DNA of 7,610 nucleotides from Pseudomonadota bacterium (GCA_018897415.1 JAHIKR010000162.1:1-7610); one strand, 5' to 3'; numbered from the stretch's first letter, positions 1-6,599 are shown. Program-made: numbers and translations. The notes: generated by a model from the sequence alone, not told the origin.

Positions 1-139
1 AGATGTGACCGAAGCTCCTGGCCATTAAAGACCTTGCCAGGTCTAAACTAAGTTCATAAGGTAACAACATTCCCATTGTCGGGAACGAAGGAATGTGGGA
101 GGCATCAGACTAATGCAGTTAAGTAGCTACGTCCCCCAC
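1..139 (-). ncRNA. Possible 5' end of a group II intron (domain I), cut by the window edge
   Basis: Read on the minus strand, this stretch starts with GTGGGGGACG exactly where the integrase coding similarity stops. That is close to the GUGYG-type 5' end of bacterial group II introns. It has no extended reading frame and is rich in local pairing: CCTGGC (17-22) with GCCAGG (36-41), and ACATTCC (67-73) with GGAATGT (90-96). This is what a structured RNA would show rather than a coding gene. If correct, domain I continues beyond position 1, and the rest of the ribozyme and any reverse transcriptase lie outside the window. The GTGGG start is seen directly. The family assignment is from general resemblance to intron 5' ends and the interruption of a gene. 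The alternative is a simple deletion junction joined to an unrelated structured sequence. Confidence 0.4.
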
Positions 140-310
140 CTTTCGGGAGTTTGATTCACTGAACCGGTATCTTTGACAGAAATCCAAATAGTATCGTAAC
201 CATTTTAAATAATGGTTATGAAATTTTGGGGGTATTTTGTTTTTGACCAATAAAGTGTCGAACTGTGCATTCAGGGCGGCGGGAATCTCTCTCATTGTGT
301 TTATCCGCAT
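119..310 (-). pseudogene. intI: Integron-type tyrosine recombinase, N-terminal fragment (interrupted)
   Basis: The 63-codon frame encodes only the start of a tyrosine recombinase. Residues about 24-50 (IPPKFHNHYLKWLRYYLDFC and the following basic, aromatic residues) match the N-terminal SAM-like core-binding domain of integron integrases. The catalytic domain with its Arg/His/Tyr residues is absent; integron integrases are usually a little over 300 residues. Similarity fades at about residue 57 (NSRK), and the last codons before the stop (VGDVAT) come from the adjoining structured sequence, so the real gene portion is about 140-310. Starts at Met1 (310) or Met6 are both possible; neither has a strong ribosome binding site. 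The gene is oriented away from the attI-like region and the cassette-like genes on the plus strand, which is the classical integron layout. As it stands it cannot make an active recombinase unless an intervening intron is spliced out. Confidence 0.68.
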
Positions 311-330
311 ACGTCTATCTTCATTTATTG

Positions 331-348
331 AGTGTTAAGCGGTTAGAT
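331..348 (+). other. attI-like integron recombination region
   Basis: Two motifs matching the integron core-site consensus GTTRRRY lie side by side: GTTAAGC (334-340) and GTTAGAT (342-348). They fall between the start of the divergent integrase fragment and the first plus-strand gene, which is where attI sits in integrons. The 9-mer TTAAGCGGT (335-343) recurs exactly at 400-408, reminiscent of the direct repeats that integrases bind next to attI. The motif matches are direct observations. Calling this attI is inference, because the consensus is short and attI sites are poorly conserved. Confidence 0.42.
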
Positions 349-392
349 AAAAACATAAGTAATAGTATTTTTCTTGTCGATCTTTTTTATTT

Positions 393-420
393 TTGGTATT
401 TAAGCGGTCAACCGTATAAT
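393..420 (+). promoter_or_regulatory. Candidate sigma-70 promoter for the small-protein/protease pair
   Basis: A perfect TATAAT (415-420) is preceded at 16 bases by TTGGTA (393-398), which matches TTGACA at four of six positions. It lies about 44 bases upstream of the ATG at 464. That start has a strong Shine-Dalgarno AAGGAG ending 8 bases before it. The region is AT-rich, so a chance match is possible, and integron cassettes are often read instead from a promoter inside intI or attI. Confidence 0.4.
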
Positions 421-463
421 TACTTGTTCGGCTTCATAAACATTTACTCAAGGAGTTAAAAAA

Positions 464-718
464 ATGAAATGGACAGAAATTCGACAGAAACACCCAAATA
501 AATTTATTTTAATCGGAGATGTCGTTGAAGAAAAAATATCTGAAACTAAATATAGAATATTAGAAGGAAATATTTTAAGGGTTAGCGAAGATGGAAAGGA
601 AATTAGAAAAGCATATCAACAACATAAAAAGAAAGGTATGAACGTTTTATTTTCGCTACCAACAACCCCTATGGATTTTATAATTGAAGATGTACCTGTT
701 AAAGGAATTTTGAGATGA
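464..718 (+). CDS. Small uncharacterised protein, partner of the adjacent aspartic protease
   Basis: This is an 84-residue soluble protein with no signal peptide or membrane segment, and its function is not known. It opens with MKWTEIRQKHPNKFILIGDV, giving an aromatic/basic N-terminus, then a predicted beta-rich stretch and a charged lysine-rich helix around residues 42-58. From memory, small proteins with this type of opening (W..I...YPN.WVLI) are found next to bacterial retropepsin-like proteases; that recollection was not checked by a search. The start is well supported by AAGGAG 8 bases upstream. Its stop overlaps the next start as ATGA (715-718), so translation of the two is probably coupled. 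Base composition is visibly more AT-rich than the core operon to the right. This fits acquisition as a mobile cassette. It could be a substrate, inhibitor or fold partner of the protease, but nothing in the sequence decides between these. Confidence 0.8.
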   Translation: MKWTEIRQKHPNKFILIGDVVEEKISETKYRILEGNILRVSEDGKEIRKAYQQHKKKGMNVLFSLPTTPMDFIIEDVPVKGILR

Positions 719-1095
719 ATTTTAATTTTAGAAATGGTCTGATTTGGATTTCCATAGATATAGAATACGAAGGAGAAAACGTAAAAATCGATAATTGTAT
801 TTTGGATACAGGTTCTGCGACAACTGCTATAGATATTGATTTAGTCGAATTCAATTATAAAAAGCCTTCATTTGTCAAAAGATTAGTTGGTATCGGCGGT
901 GGAACTCAAGAAGTTATCAACCAGGAAGTGAATAAAATAACTATAGATCAAATATCATTGGAGAATGTTGAAATTGAGTTTGGTGATATTCAAGCTGATT
1001 TAGGAATAAACGGATTTATAGGCACTGACGTTTTGAGACATTTCGATATCAACATCAAATTCTCAACTAAAGAATTATATTTTAAACAACAGTAA
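715..1095 (+). CDS. Retropepsin-like aspartic protease, single domain
   Basis: This 126-residue protein carries the hallmarks of a retroviral-type aspartyl protease. The catalytic DTGS motif is at residues 31-34 (Asp31 as nucleophile-activating residue). A glycine-rich segment at 59-63 (GIGGG) is in the position of the flap region. The hydrophobic-hydrophobic-Gly element NGFIGTDVL follows at 99-107. With only one Asp-Thr-Gly it would need to act as a homodimer, as established for this fold. There is no signal peptide or transmembrane helix, so it should be cytoplasmic. It is translationally coupled to the upstream small protein by a 4-base overlap. The stop codon is followed within nine bases by a GCCGAAC attC-like arm, typical of integron cassettes. 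Substrate and role are unknown. Family confidence is high; cassette origin is inference. Confidence 0.85.
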   Translation: MNFNFRNGLIWISIDIEYEGENVKIDNCILDTGSATTAIDIDLVEFNYKKPSFVKRLVGIGGGTQEVINQEVNKITIDQISLENVEIEFGDIQADLGINGFIGTDVLRHFDINIKFSTKELYFKQQ

Positions 1096-1101
1096 AGGCT
1101 T

Positions 1102-1150
1102 AAGCCGAACAATTTGATGCACTCTGACGGCTGGAAGCCGTGGCGTTTTT
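1102..1150 (+). other. Possible left half of an attC (cassette recombination site)
   Basis: Shortly after the protease stop codon lies AAGCCGAACAA (1102-1112), containing GCCGAAC, similar to the R'' arm (RYYYAAC) seen in environmental attC sites. A hairpin follows, ACGGCT (1127-1132) with AGCCGT (1136-1141). An exact inverted match to the 11-mer occurs at 424-434, just before the gene pair. A matching right-hand arm is not found downstream in 1150-1282, so a complete foldable attC is not present here. It may have been truncated by the rearrangement that left the gene fragments to the right. Confidence 0.35.
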
Positions 1151-1282
1151 AGCATTTCTTGTTTTACCGAAGAGCCTTCATTTTAACATGGGCCATTGAA
1201 AATACCCGCCGCAGGTGATCAAGCCGTTCTCTTGGCGCCTTAACTTTATTCCAGTTGTTTCATTCATGGAGCGAACTAATTA

Positions 1283-1588
1283 ATGGCAAAGAAAAAAGAA
1301 AATAACCAAACGGTTGAAAAAACACTCTGGGCATCTGCTGATAAACTTCGCAAAAACATGGATGCTGCTGAATACAAGCATATTGTTCTTGGATTGATTT
1401 TCCTGAAATATATTTCTGATGCTTTTGAAGAGAAATACGAACAACTAAAACTGGATTTTGAAAATCCCGAGAGTGAATGGTACATCAAAGAGCCTGATGC
1501 CCAATATGGTGCCCTGAATGATAGAGACGAATACTGCGGCGCTGAAAACACACATGCAGGGAGCGTAACACATGGATCAGGAAATTAA
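1283..1588 (+). pseudogene. hsdM: Type I restriction-modification methyltransferase HsdM, N-terminal remnant
   Basis: Residues 1-84 closely resemble the HsdM N-terminal helical domain: a lysine-rich start, then TLWASADKLRKNMDAAEYKH, VLGLIFLKYISDAFEE and a segment ending ALNDRDEY. Full HsdM proteins are around 500 residues and carry the SAM-binding and NPPF catalytic motifs, none of which is present. After DEY (about 1534) the frame runs into 17 unrelated residues and a stop. No hsdS or hsdR follows. The start is plausible but weakly supported by GGAG 11 bases upstream. This is a dead fragment: a type I system that lost almost everything. Any protein made could fold as a free HsdM N-terminal domain, but no function should be assumed. 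Confidence 0.8.
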
Positions 1589-1634
1589 GGAACAGTTGGC
1601 GAAAATTGGATTTGGCGCTTACCTTGAACCCTGA
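1572..1634 (+). pseudogene. Possible HsdM C-terminal scrap
   Basis: A short frame reads MDQEIKEQLAKIGFGAYLEP and then stops. The segment EIKEQLAKIGF resembles the last residues of HsdM proteins. It lies in a different frame just after the broken hsdM start, so a large internal deletion of hsdM that joined the beginning to the very end would explain both pieces. The match is only about 12 residues and rests on recollection of family C-termini, so it is tentative. No independent function is proposed. Confidence 0.35.
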
Positions 1635-1651
1635 ATTGTCGGATAAAGAAG

Positions 1652-1816
1652 ATGCTCAACAGATTAAAGGACGTATTCAGATCATTTCAGCAGAATGAGG
1701 TCAGATACATAGTAATCGGAGGCATAGCTTCGGTGTTGTACGGAGTTCAGAGAGCCGCCTTTAATTTGGATGATGTTCGTTTGTTAGAATTATCTGATAG
1801 CGAAGAAGAAGCATAA
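1652..1816 (+). pseudogene. Nucleotidyltransferase-like (AbiEii/MNT-type) N-terminal remnant
   Basis: A 54-residue frame begins MLNRLKDVFRSFQQNEVRYI and continues VIGGIASVLYGVQRAAFNLD. This is the characteristic start of nucleotidyltransferase-fold proteins (the IGG.A..LYGV.R...DLD pattern). In the family a second acidic motif and a C-terminal domain follow. Here the sequence switches after the first catalytic-type Asp to RLLELSDSEEEA and ends, so it cannot be a complete enzyme. The acidic tail may come from another gene fused at the deletion point. Its stop is only two bases before the ATG of the next gene, so if transcribed it could couple translation into that gene. There is no clear ribosome binding site. 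It could be a genuine tiny ORF, but a remnant is more likely. Confidence 0.55.
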
Positions 1817-1818
1817 CC

Positions 1819-2688
1819 ATGAAAATTGCTTTGACCGGCGCAACCGGTTTTGTAGGCAGCCATATAGTCAATGTTTTTTTGGAAAAAGATTGGAAGGTAA
1901 CTCCAATTCTCAGGGAGGATTTGGCTCTTAGCTCTAAAGACCTGGCAAAAAAAATTGATGGCTCAGGGGTAATTGTAAATCTGGCTGGTGCAAATATAGT
2001 AAAACGATGGACTGAGGAATATAAGAAGGAGCTTTATACCAGCCGTATTGACACCACAATTAAATTGGTCGAAGCAATGGGTCAAATGTCGAGGAAGCCA
2101 CAGATATTTATTTCAACCTCAGCTATAGGTATTTATGATGACAGGGGTCGATACAGCGAATCAGATTATAATTTTGCAAACGATTATCTGGCAAAGATCG
2201 TCAAAGATTGGGAAGAAGCGGCTCTTAATGCCCGCAAGGCAAATATCAGGACAGTAATATTTAGGTTTGGAATAGTTCTGGGAAAAGGAGGGCTCTTAGC
2301 CAAGATGCTTCCATCGTTTAAACTGGGCATGGGCGGTACAATCGGAAGCGGAAGGCAAGCCTTTTCCTGGGTGCATATTGATGATTTGAGCCGGGCCTAT
2401 ATATTTGCTGTTGAGCAGGAAAAGCTGGAAGGAATTTACAATCTTGTTTCTCCAAACGCTGTAACCAATAAAGTCCTTACCAAAACGCTGGCGAAAATTT
2501 TACATCGTCCCGCTGTCTTGCCAATACCGGTTTGGCTTTTATGGCTTATATTTGGCGAGGGCGCTGCTGCCATTTCCAGCGGACAGAACATAATTCCAGC
2601 AAGACTTTTAATGGCTGGCTTTCGGTTCAAGTTTGAGACCATTGAACATGCCCTTAGAGATGTGGTGTCATCTTTTTTGTTGGATTAA
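1819..2688 (+). CDS. TIGR01777-family epimerase-like NAD(P)-binding protein (YfcH type)
   Basis: This 289-residue extended short-chain dehydrogenase/reductase-type protein is close to the usual length of the family. The Rossmann nucleotide-binding motif GATGFVG is at residues 7-13 and NLAGANI at 54-60. The STSAIGIY segment (99-106) is in the active-site region, and WVHIDD (184-189) is strongly conserved in the family. The C-terminal DUF1731-type domain spans about 235-283, with a Gln/Pro-rich turn (SGQNIIPARLLMAGFRF) and the final ALRD. The exact substrate of this family is not established, so no reaction is assigned. The start at 1819 preserves the glycine motif at the correct distance. It is the first gene of the co-directional housekeeping run, with rsmD beginning 27 bases after its stop, and it sits right at the boundary with the degraded accessory region, so its original promoter may have been replaced. 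Confidence 0.9.
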   Translation: MKIALTGATGFVGSHIVNVFLEKDWKVTPILREDLALSSKDLAKKIDGSGVIVNLAGANIVKRWTEEYKKELYTSRIDTTIKLVEAMGQMSRKPQIFISTSAIGIYDDRGRYSESDYNFANDYLAKIVKDWEEAALNARKANIRTVIFRFGIVLGKGGLLAKMLPSFKLGMGGTIGSGRQAFSWVHIDDLSRAYIFAVEQEKLEGIYNLVSPNAVTNKVLTKTLAKILHRPAVLPIPVWLLWLIFGEGAAAISSGQNIIPARLLMAGFRFKFETIEHALRDVVSSFLLD

Positions 2689-2715
2689 AGTGCCATTGTA
2701 TAGTAAATTAAAAAT

Positions 2716-3276
2716 ATGGGCTTGAGGATAATAGGGGGTGAGTTAAAAGGAAAGAAGCTTTATACGAAACCCGGAACTTTAATAAGGCCAACAGCCGACC
2801 GATTGCGCGAGTCAATATTTAATATACTTTCTTACCAGGTTAAGGAGGCAATTGTTCTGGATCTGTTTGCCGGGACCGGAGCTTTCGGTATTGAAGCATT
2901 AAGTCGTGGAGCAGAATCCGCAGTATTTATAGACAATAATAAGACAGCATTGTCGGTAGTTGAACGTAACGTACAATCATGTGCAGTTGATAACAGATCC
3001 CGAATTATCAGATGGAATATAGTTAAGAATTTAAACTGCATAAAGTCAATTGGTTCAACATTTGATCTTGTTTTTATGGATCCTCCTTATAACAAGGGCC
3101 TGATAAAACCGAGTCTGATTAATCTTCATGATAGCGGGTCTCTTGGAAAGGAAGCCTGTATTATCGTTGAGCATACTCCTTTTGAGCCAGTTATAGGTGC
3201 TTGCAAGCAGTTTGAGCTTACAGATCAAAGAAAATATGGGAAAAAGCTCATTTCGTTTATGAAAAATTCGGGTTAG
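2716..3276 (+). CDS. rsmD: 16S rRNA (guanine(966)-N2)-methyltransferase RsmD
   Basis: RsmD methylates N2 of G966 in 16S rRNA on the assembled 30S particle, using S-adenosylmethionine. The 186-residue protein has all family signatures. The opening is RIIGGELKGKKL. The RPTADRLRESIFNIL block (24-38) is involved in RNA and cofactor binding. SAM motif I is LDLFAGTGAFGIEALSRGA (48-66), and the catalytic DPPY is at 122-125. Length matches typical RsmD. The start has no good Shine-Dalgarno but places the conserved GLRIIGG at the very N-terminus, as expected. It lies between the epimerase-like gene and coaD; the rsmD-coaD pairing is common across bacteria and supports both assignments. Confidence 0.95.
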   Translation: MGLRIIGGELKGKKLYTKPGTLIRPTADRLRESIFNILSYQVKEAIVLDLFAGTGAFGIEALSRGAESAVFIDNNKTALSVVERNVQSCAVDNRSRIIRWNIVKNLNCIKSIGSTFDLVFMDPPYNKGLIKPSLINLHDSGSLGKEACIIVEHTPFEPVIGACKQFELTDQRKYGKKLISFMKNSG

Positions 3277-3318
3277 CACTTTAGAAACTTTTATTTAAGA
3301 CAAAGGATTGGAGAATCA

Positions 3319-3822
3319 ATGCAAAAAATAGCCATATATCCAGGTTCATTTGATCCAATTACAAACGGTCATATAGATATTGTAGAAAGAGGACTTAAGA
3401 TTTTTGACAAAATTATTGTAGCAATATTGAGGAATCCTGCAAAAGAAACTCTGTTTACTGTTGAAGAGCGGAAGGAAATGATAGAAACAAGCTTAAATAA
3501 ATATTCTAACATCGAAGTAGATATCTTTGATGGACTTCTTGTCAATTATGCAAAAAAGAGGAACGCTGATACAATTTTGCGCGGAATGCGGGCTGTGTCT
3601 GATTTTGAATATGAGTTTCAACTGGCTTTGATGAACCGCAAGCTTAACCGTGAAATCCAGACTGTTTTTCTTATGACAGGTCTTAGGTGGATTTTTACCA
3701 GCTCATCCATAATAAAGGAAGCCGCAAGTTTTGGCGGCAACATCAATGGCATGGTGCCTCCGGTAGTAAGCTGGAAATTAAAAGAGAAATTCGGTTTTAT
3801 AGAAGGAAACAACCGAGGATGA
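3319..3822 (+). CDS. coaD: Phosphopantetheine adenylyltransferase CoaD
   Basis: CoaD joins ATP and 4'-phosphopantetheine to give dephospho-CoA, the penultimate step of coenzyme A synthesis in the cytoplasm. The 167-residue length is standard. The nucleotidyltransferase motif is YPGSFDPITNGH (7-18), with the TNGH form of the (T/H)xGH site. The RGMR motif (88-91) and the SSSIIKEAASFGG segment (128-140), part of the ATP and substrate site, are intact. GGAG lies 5 bases before the ATG. The gene follows rsmD by 42 bases. Its stop is only four bases upstream of nrdJ, whose ribosome binding site lies inside the end of coaD. Confidence 0.96.
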   Translation: MQKIAIYPGSFDPITNGHIDIVERGLKIFDKIIVAILRNPAKETLFTVEERKEMIETSLNKYSNIEVDIFDGLLVNYAKKRNADTILRGMRAVSDFEYEFQLALMNRKLNREIQTVFLMTGLRWIFTSSSIIKEAASFGGNINGMVPPVVSWKLKEKFGFIEGNNRG

Positions 3823-3826
3823 AAAA

Positions 3827-5995
3827 ATGACTATAGCTCTCTCAAAAAATGCAATGTTTGTATTGGAAAAGAGATATCTGAAAAAAGACAGCAAGGGAAA
3901 TATTATTGAGACACCAGAGGAGTTGTTTGCAAGGGTAGCAAAGAGCATTGCCGCTGCAGATAAGATATTTGATTCTAAAGCAAATGTTAAAAAGACTGAA
4001 AAAACTTTTATGCAGTTGTTGACCAGCATGTGGTTTATGCCCAATTCTCCAACCCTTATGAATGCAGGAAGGAGCCTTGGACAGTTGGCCGCTTGTTTTG
4101 TTCTTCCTGTGGAAGATTCAATTGAAAGCATTTTTGAAACATTGAAACATACTGCCATGATTCATAAAAGCGGGGGTGGTACTGGATTTTCATTTTCTCG
4201 TATCCGCCCGGAAAAAGATGTTGTTTTGTCCACAGCAGGAATTTCAAGCGGACCCATTTCATTTATGAATGTTTTTGATGTTGCAACCGAGACAGTCAAG
4301 CAGGGTGGGACCCGAAGGGGGGCTAATATGGGTGTTCTTAGGGTGGATCACCCGGACATAGAAGCCTTTATTGAGTCAAAAAACGATCCTGGCAGATTAA
4401 ACAATTTCAACATATCAGTTTCTTTGACCAAGGCATTCATGGATTCGCTTGAAAAAGATTCGGATTATGATTTTGTCAATCCACGGACAGGCCAGGCTGT
4501 TAAGCGCATTTCCGCCAGGAATATATTTGACATAATAGTTAGTTCAGCATGGCAAACCGGGGAGCCGGGAATAATATTTATTGATCGTATAAATGAAAAC
4601 AATCCCACTCCCCTTCTGGGAGAAATTGAGGCGACAAATCCTTGCGGGGAACAGCCACTTTTGCCCTATGAATCGTGTACATTGGGCTCAATTAATCTTT
4701 CAAATATGGTAACAAAGAATACCGTTAATAAGAAGCGACTTAAAAGAACAATTCATTCCGCAGTTCATTTTCTTGATAATGTCGTAGAGATAAATAAATA
4801 TCCTCTTTCACGCATCGAGAAAATGAGCAAAGGCACAAGAAAAATAGGACTTGGCGTGATGGGGTTTGCCGATATGTTGATAAAACTGGGCATACCATAC
4901 GATTCAGATGAGGCTGTTTTACAGGCTGAAGATATTATGTCTTTTATATCACAGGAATCAAGATCGGCTTCTGTTGCACTATCTGAAAAGCGCGGAAATT
5001 TTCTTTATTACAAAGGAAGCGCCTTTGACGACCCTGCCACTCCATATATGAGAAATGCTACAACCACTACGATTGCTCCAACAGGCACAATAAGTATTAT
5101 TGCAGGCACCTCTAGCGGTATTGAACCTGTTTTTGCAGTAGCATATATAAGGCGAGTGCTGGATGGAAAATCACTTCACGAGATGCACCCAATGTTTATT
5201 AAAAAGGCCAAGGCCGAAGGATTTTACAGCAAGGAGCTTACTGAAGAAATAGCAAGAACCGGTTCAGTTCAACATATAGATGCAGTTCCTGATCATATAA
5301 AAAGATTGTTTAGAACATCTCATGATATTTCTCCTGAGTGGCATATAAAGATACAGGCTGCTTTTCAGAAATATACTGACAATGCTGTTTCAAAAACAGT
5401 GAACTTTCCTGCCGATGCCACAATAAATGATGTAGAAAAAGTATATAGCCTTGCTTACAAGAGCGGTTGTAAGGGCGTAACCATTTATAGAGATGGAAGC
5501 CGTAGCTACCAGACTATGAGTATTGGCGATAGAAAAGACCTTTCTATAAAAATTGCCCCCAGGCCCAGGCCTGAGCGCACATATGGTATTACAGAAAAAA
5601 TAAGCACGGGCTGCGGAAAGCTTTACGTTACCATCAACTCCGACCAGGAAGGAATGTGTGAGGTTTTTGCTCAGATGGGAAAAACCGGCGGTTGCGCATC
5701 GTCCCAGATAGAAGCAGCAGGTCGCATGATTTCTCTTGCATTGCGGTCAGGCGTAAAGATAGATGCTATTGTAAAGCAGATTATAGGCATCCGGTGCCCT
5801 TCTCCTTCATGGCAAGATGGAAAAATAGTTCTTTCCTGCCCCGATGCAATTGCACAGGTTTTGAAGAAATTGACCAATTCCGATTTTGTTGAGAGAGAAA
5901 CCATGATGTGTGTATGCCCGGAATGTGGTGGGGCAATGTCGCATGAAGAAGGATGCTTGATTTGTCGTTCCTGTGGATTCACAAAATGCAGTTAA
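3827..5995 (+). CDS. nrdJ: Class II (adenosylcobalamin-dependent) ribonucleotide reductase NrdJ
   Basis: NrdJ reduces ribonucleotides to deoxyribonucleotides with a radical made from adenosylcobalamin, so it needs no oxygen or second subunit. The 722-residue protein starts directly at the reductase N-terminal domain (LSKNAMFVLEKRYL). There is no ATP-cone in front, so the ATP/dATP activity switch is probably missing. The NSPTLMNAGR block (73-82) leads to Cys90, the first redox cysteine. NPCGEQ (271-276) gives Asn271, thiyl Cys273 and Glu275. Cys284 in ESCTLGSIN is the second redox cysteine, 11 residues after the radical cysteine as in characterised NrdJ enzymes. ATTTTIAPTGTIS (411-423) is the phosphate-binding region. 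The C-terminal tail has a CxCxxC...CxxCxxC-like cluster (Cys695, 697, 700, 710, 713, 716, 721), which fits the re-reducing arm and/or a zinc site. GAGG lies 8 bases upstream. It is the last gene of the run and converges with the minus-strand pair, with a 22-base gap and no obvious hairpin terminator. Confidence 0.97.
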   Translation: MTIALSKNAMFVLEKRYLKKDSKGNIIETPEELFARVAKSIAAADKIFDSKANVKKTEKTFMQLLTSMWFMPNSPTLMNAGRSLGQLAACFVLPVEDSIESIFETLKHTAMIHKSGGGTGFSFSRIRPEKDVVLSTAGISSGPISFMNVFDVATETVKQGGTRRGANMGVLRVDHPDIEAFIESKNDPGRLNNFNISVSLTKAFMDSLEKDSDYDFVNPRTGQAVKRISARNIFDIIVSSAWQTGEPGIIFIDRINENNPTPLLGEIEATNPCGEQPLLPYESCTLGSINLSNMVTKNTVNKKRLKRTIHSAVHFLDNVVEINKYPLSRIEKMSKGTRKIGLGVMGFADMLIKLGIPYDSDEAVLQAEDIMSFISQESRSASVALSEKRGNFLYYKGSAFDDPATPYMRNATTTTIAPTGTISIIAGTSSGIEPVFAVAYIRRVLDGKSLHEMHPMFIKKAKAEGFYSKELTEEIARTGSVQHIDAVPDHIKRLFRTSHDISPEWHIKIQAAFQKYTDNAVSKTVNFPADATINDVEKVYSLAYKSGCKGVTIYRDGSRSYQTMSIGDRKDLSIKIAPRPRPERTYGITEKISTGCGKLYVTINSDQEGMCEVFAQMGKTGGCASSQIEAAGRMISLALRSGVKIDAIVKQIIGIRCPSPSWQDGKIVLSCPDAIAQVLKKLTNSDFVERETMMCVCPECGGAMSHEEGCLICRSCGFTKCS

Positions 5996-6017
5996 TTTAT
6001 GTTTTGTTTCCTTATCT

Positions 6018-6599
6018 TTAAAAGAAGATTTTTATTATCGCAAAGCCAGCTACAAGCAATACTACAAAGGCAATGGCAAGCACATTTAAGTATTTGTCGA
6101 TAAAGGCCTGAATCTTTGGACCGAAAATATAGATAAGTCCTCCTACCAGAAAAAAACGCGCTGCTCTTGAAACTGCCGATGCAATTATGAAAACGGTAAA
6201 ATTTATTTCAAATGCCCCAGCGGAAATGGTGAAAACTTTATAGGGAATTGGTGTAAATCCTGCGATGCCAATAGCCCAGGCATCGTATTGCACATATAGA
6301 GCTTTGATGTATTGCATTTTGTGAGTCAGGCCATAAAACTGGATGATCTTTTCTCCTATGCTAACCATAAACTGCCATCCTATTAAATAGCCTAAACACC
6401 CTCCTATTAAGGATCCTGCAGTACAAACCAAAGCATATTTAAATGACTTTTTTGGTATTGATACAGCTAAGGCTATTAACAATACATCCGGGGGTATAGG
6501 GAAGAAGGAAGATTCGCAGAACGCGAGCAGAAACAATGCCCAGGTTCCATAAGGGGTTTCAGCCCAATGGAGAACCCAATAATAAAGGCGACGAAGCAT
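6018..6599 (-). CDS. yqaA: YqaA/DedA-like inner-membrane protein (VTT domain)
   Basis: This 193-residue integral membrane protein belongs to the YqaA branch of the DedA/VTT (SNARE-associated) superfamily. Family signatures are SSFFPIPPDVLLIALA (30-45, a re-entrant-loop type FxPxP motif), the Gly-rich GSLIGGCLGYLIGW (62-75), and AGFTPIPYKVFTISAG (113-128). These are followed by a segment with Arg145 and Arg147 and two strongly hydrophobic stretches at about 148-160 and 171-193. DedA relatives act in membrane lipid or small-molecule translocation and envelope homeostasis; the YqaA branch has no firmly known substrate. The ATG directly abuts the pcm stop codon (TAA then ATG, no spacer), so translation very likely follows by re-initiation after pcm. 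No cleavable signal peptide is apparent. Confidence 0.9.
   Translation of the reverse strand: MLRRLYYWVLHWAETPYGTWALFLLAFCESSFFPIPPDVLLIALAVSIPKKSFKYALVCTAGSLIGGCLGYLIGWQFMVSIGEKIIQFYGLTHKMQYIKALYVQYDAWAIGIAGFTPIPYKVFTISAGAFEINFTVFIIASAVSRAARFFLVGGLIYIFGPKIQAFIDKYLNVLAIAFVVLLVAGFAIIKIFF

Noticed and set aside
265..459. 64-codon plus-strand open frame across the attI-like region
   Set aside because: It overlaps the integrase N-terminus in antisense and has no ribosome binding site or family resemblance.
1276..1551. 91-codon minus-strand open frame
   Set aside because: It is antisense to the HsdM remnant, whose protein similarity is clear on the plus strand.
3778..4158. 126-codon minus-strand open frame
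   Set aside because: It is antisense to the coaD end and nrdJ start, which have unambiguous family motifs. It shows no recognisable domain.
5671..5982. 103-codon minus-strand open frame
   Set aside because: It lies fully inside the nrdJ C-terminal region. The apparent Cys/His content is a mirror of the real cysteine-rich tail.
5996..6017. Bidirectional terminator between nrdJ and yqaA
   Set aside because: The 22-base gap is AT-rich but shows no convincing inverted repeat.
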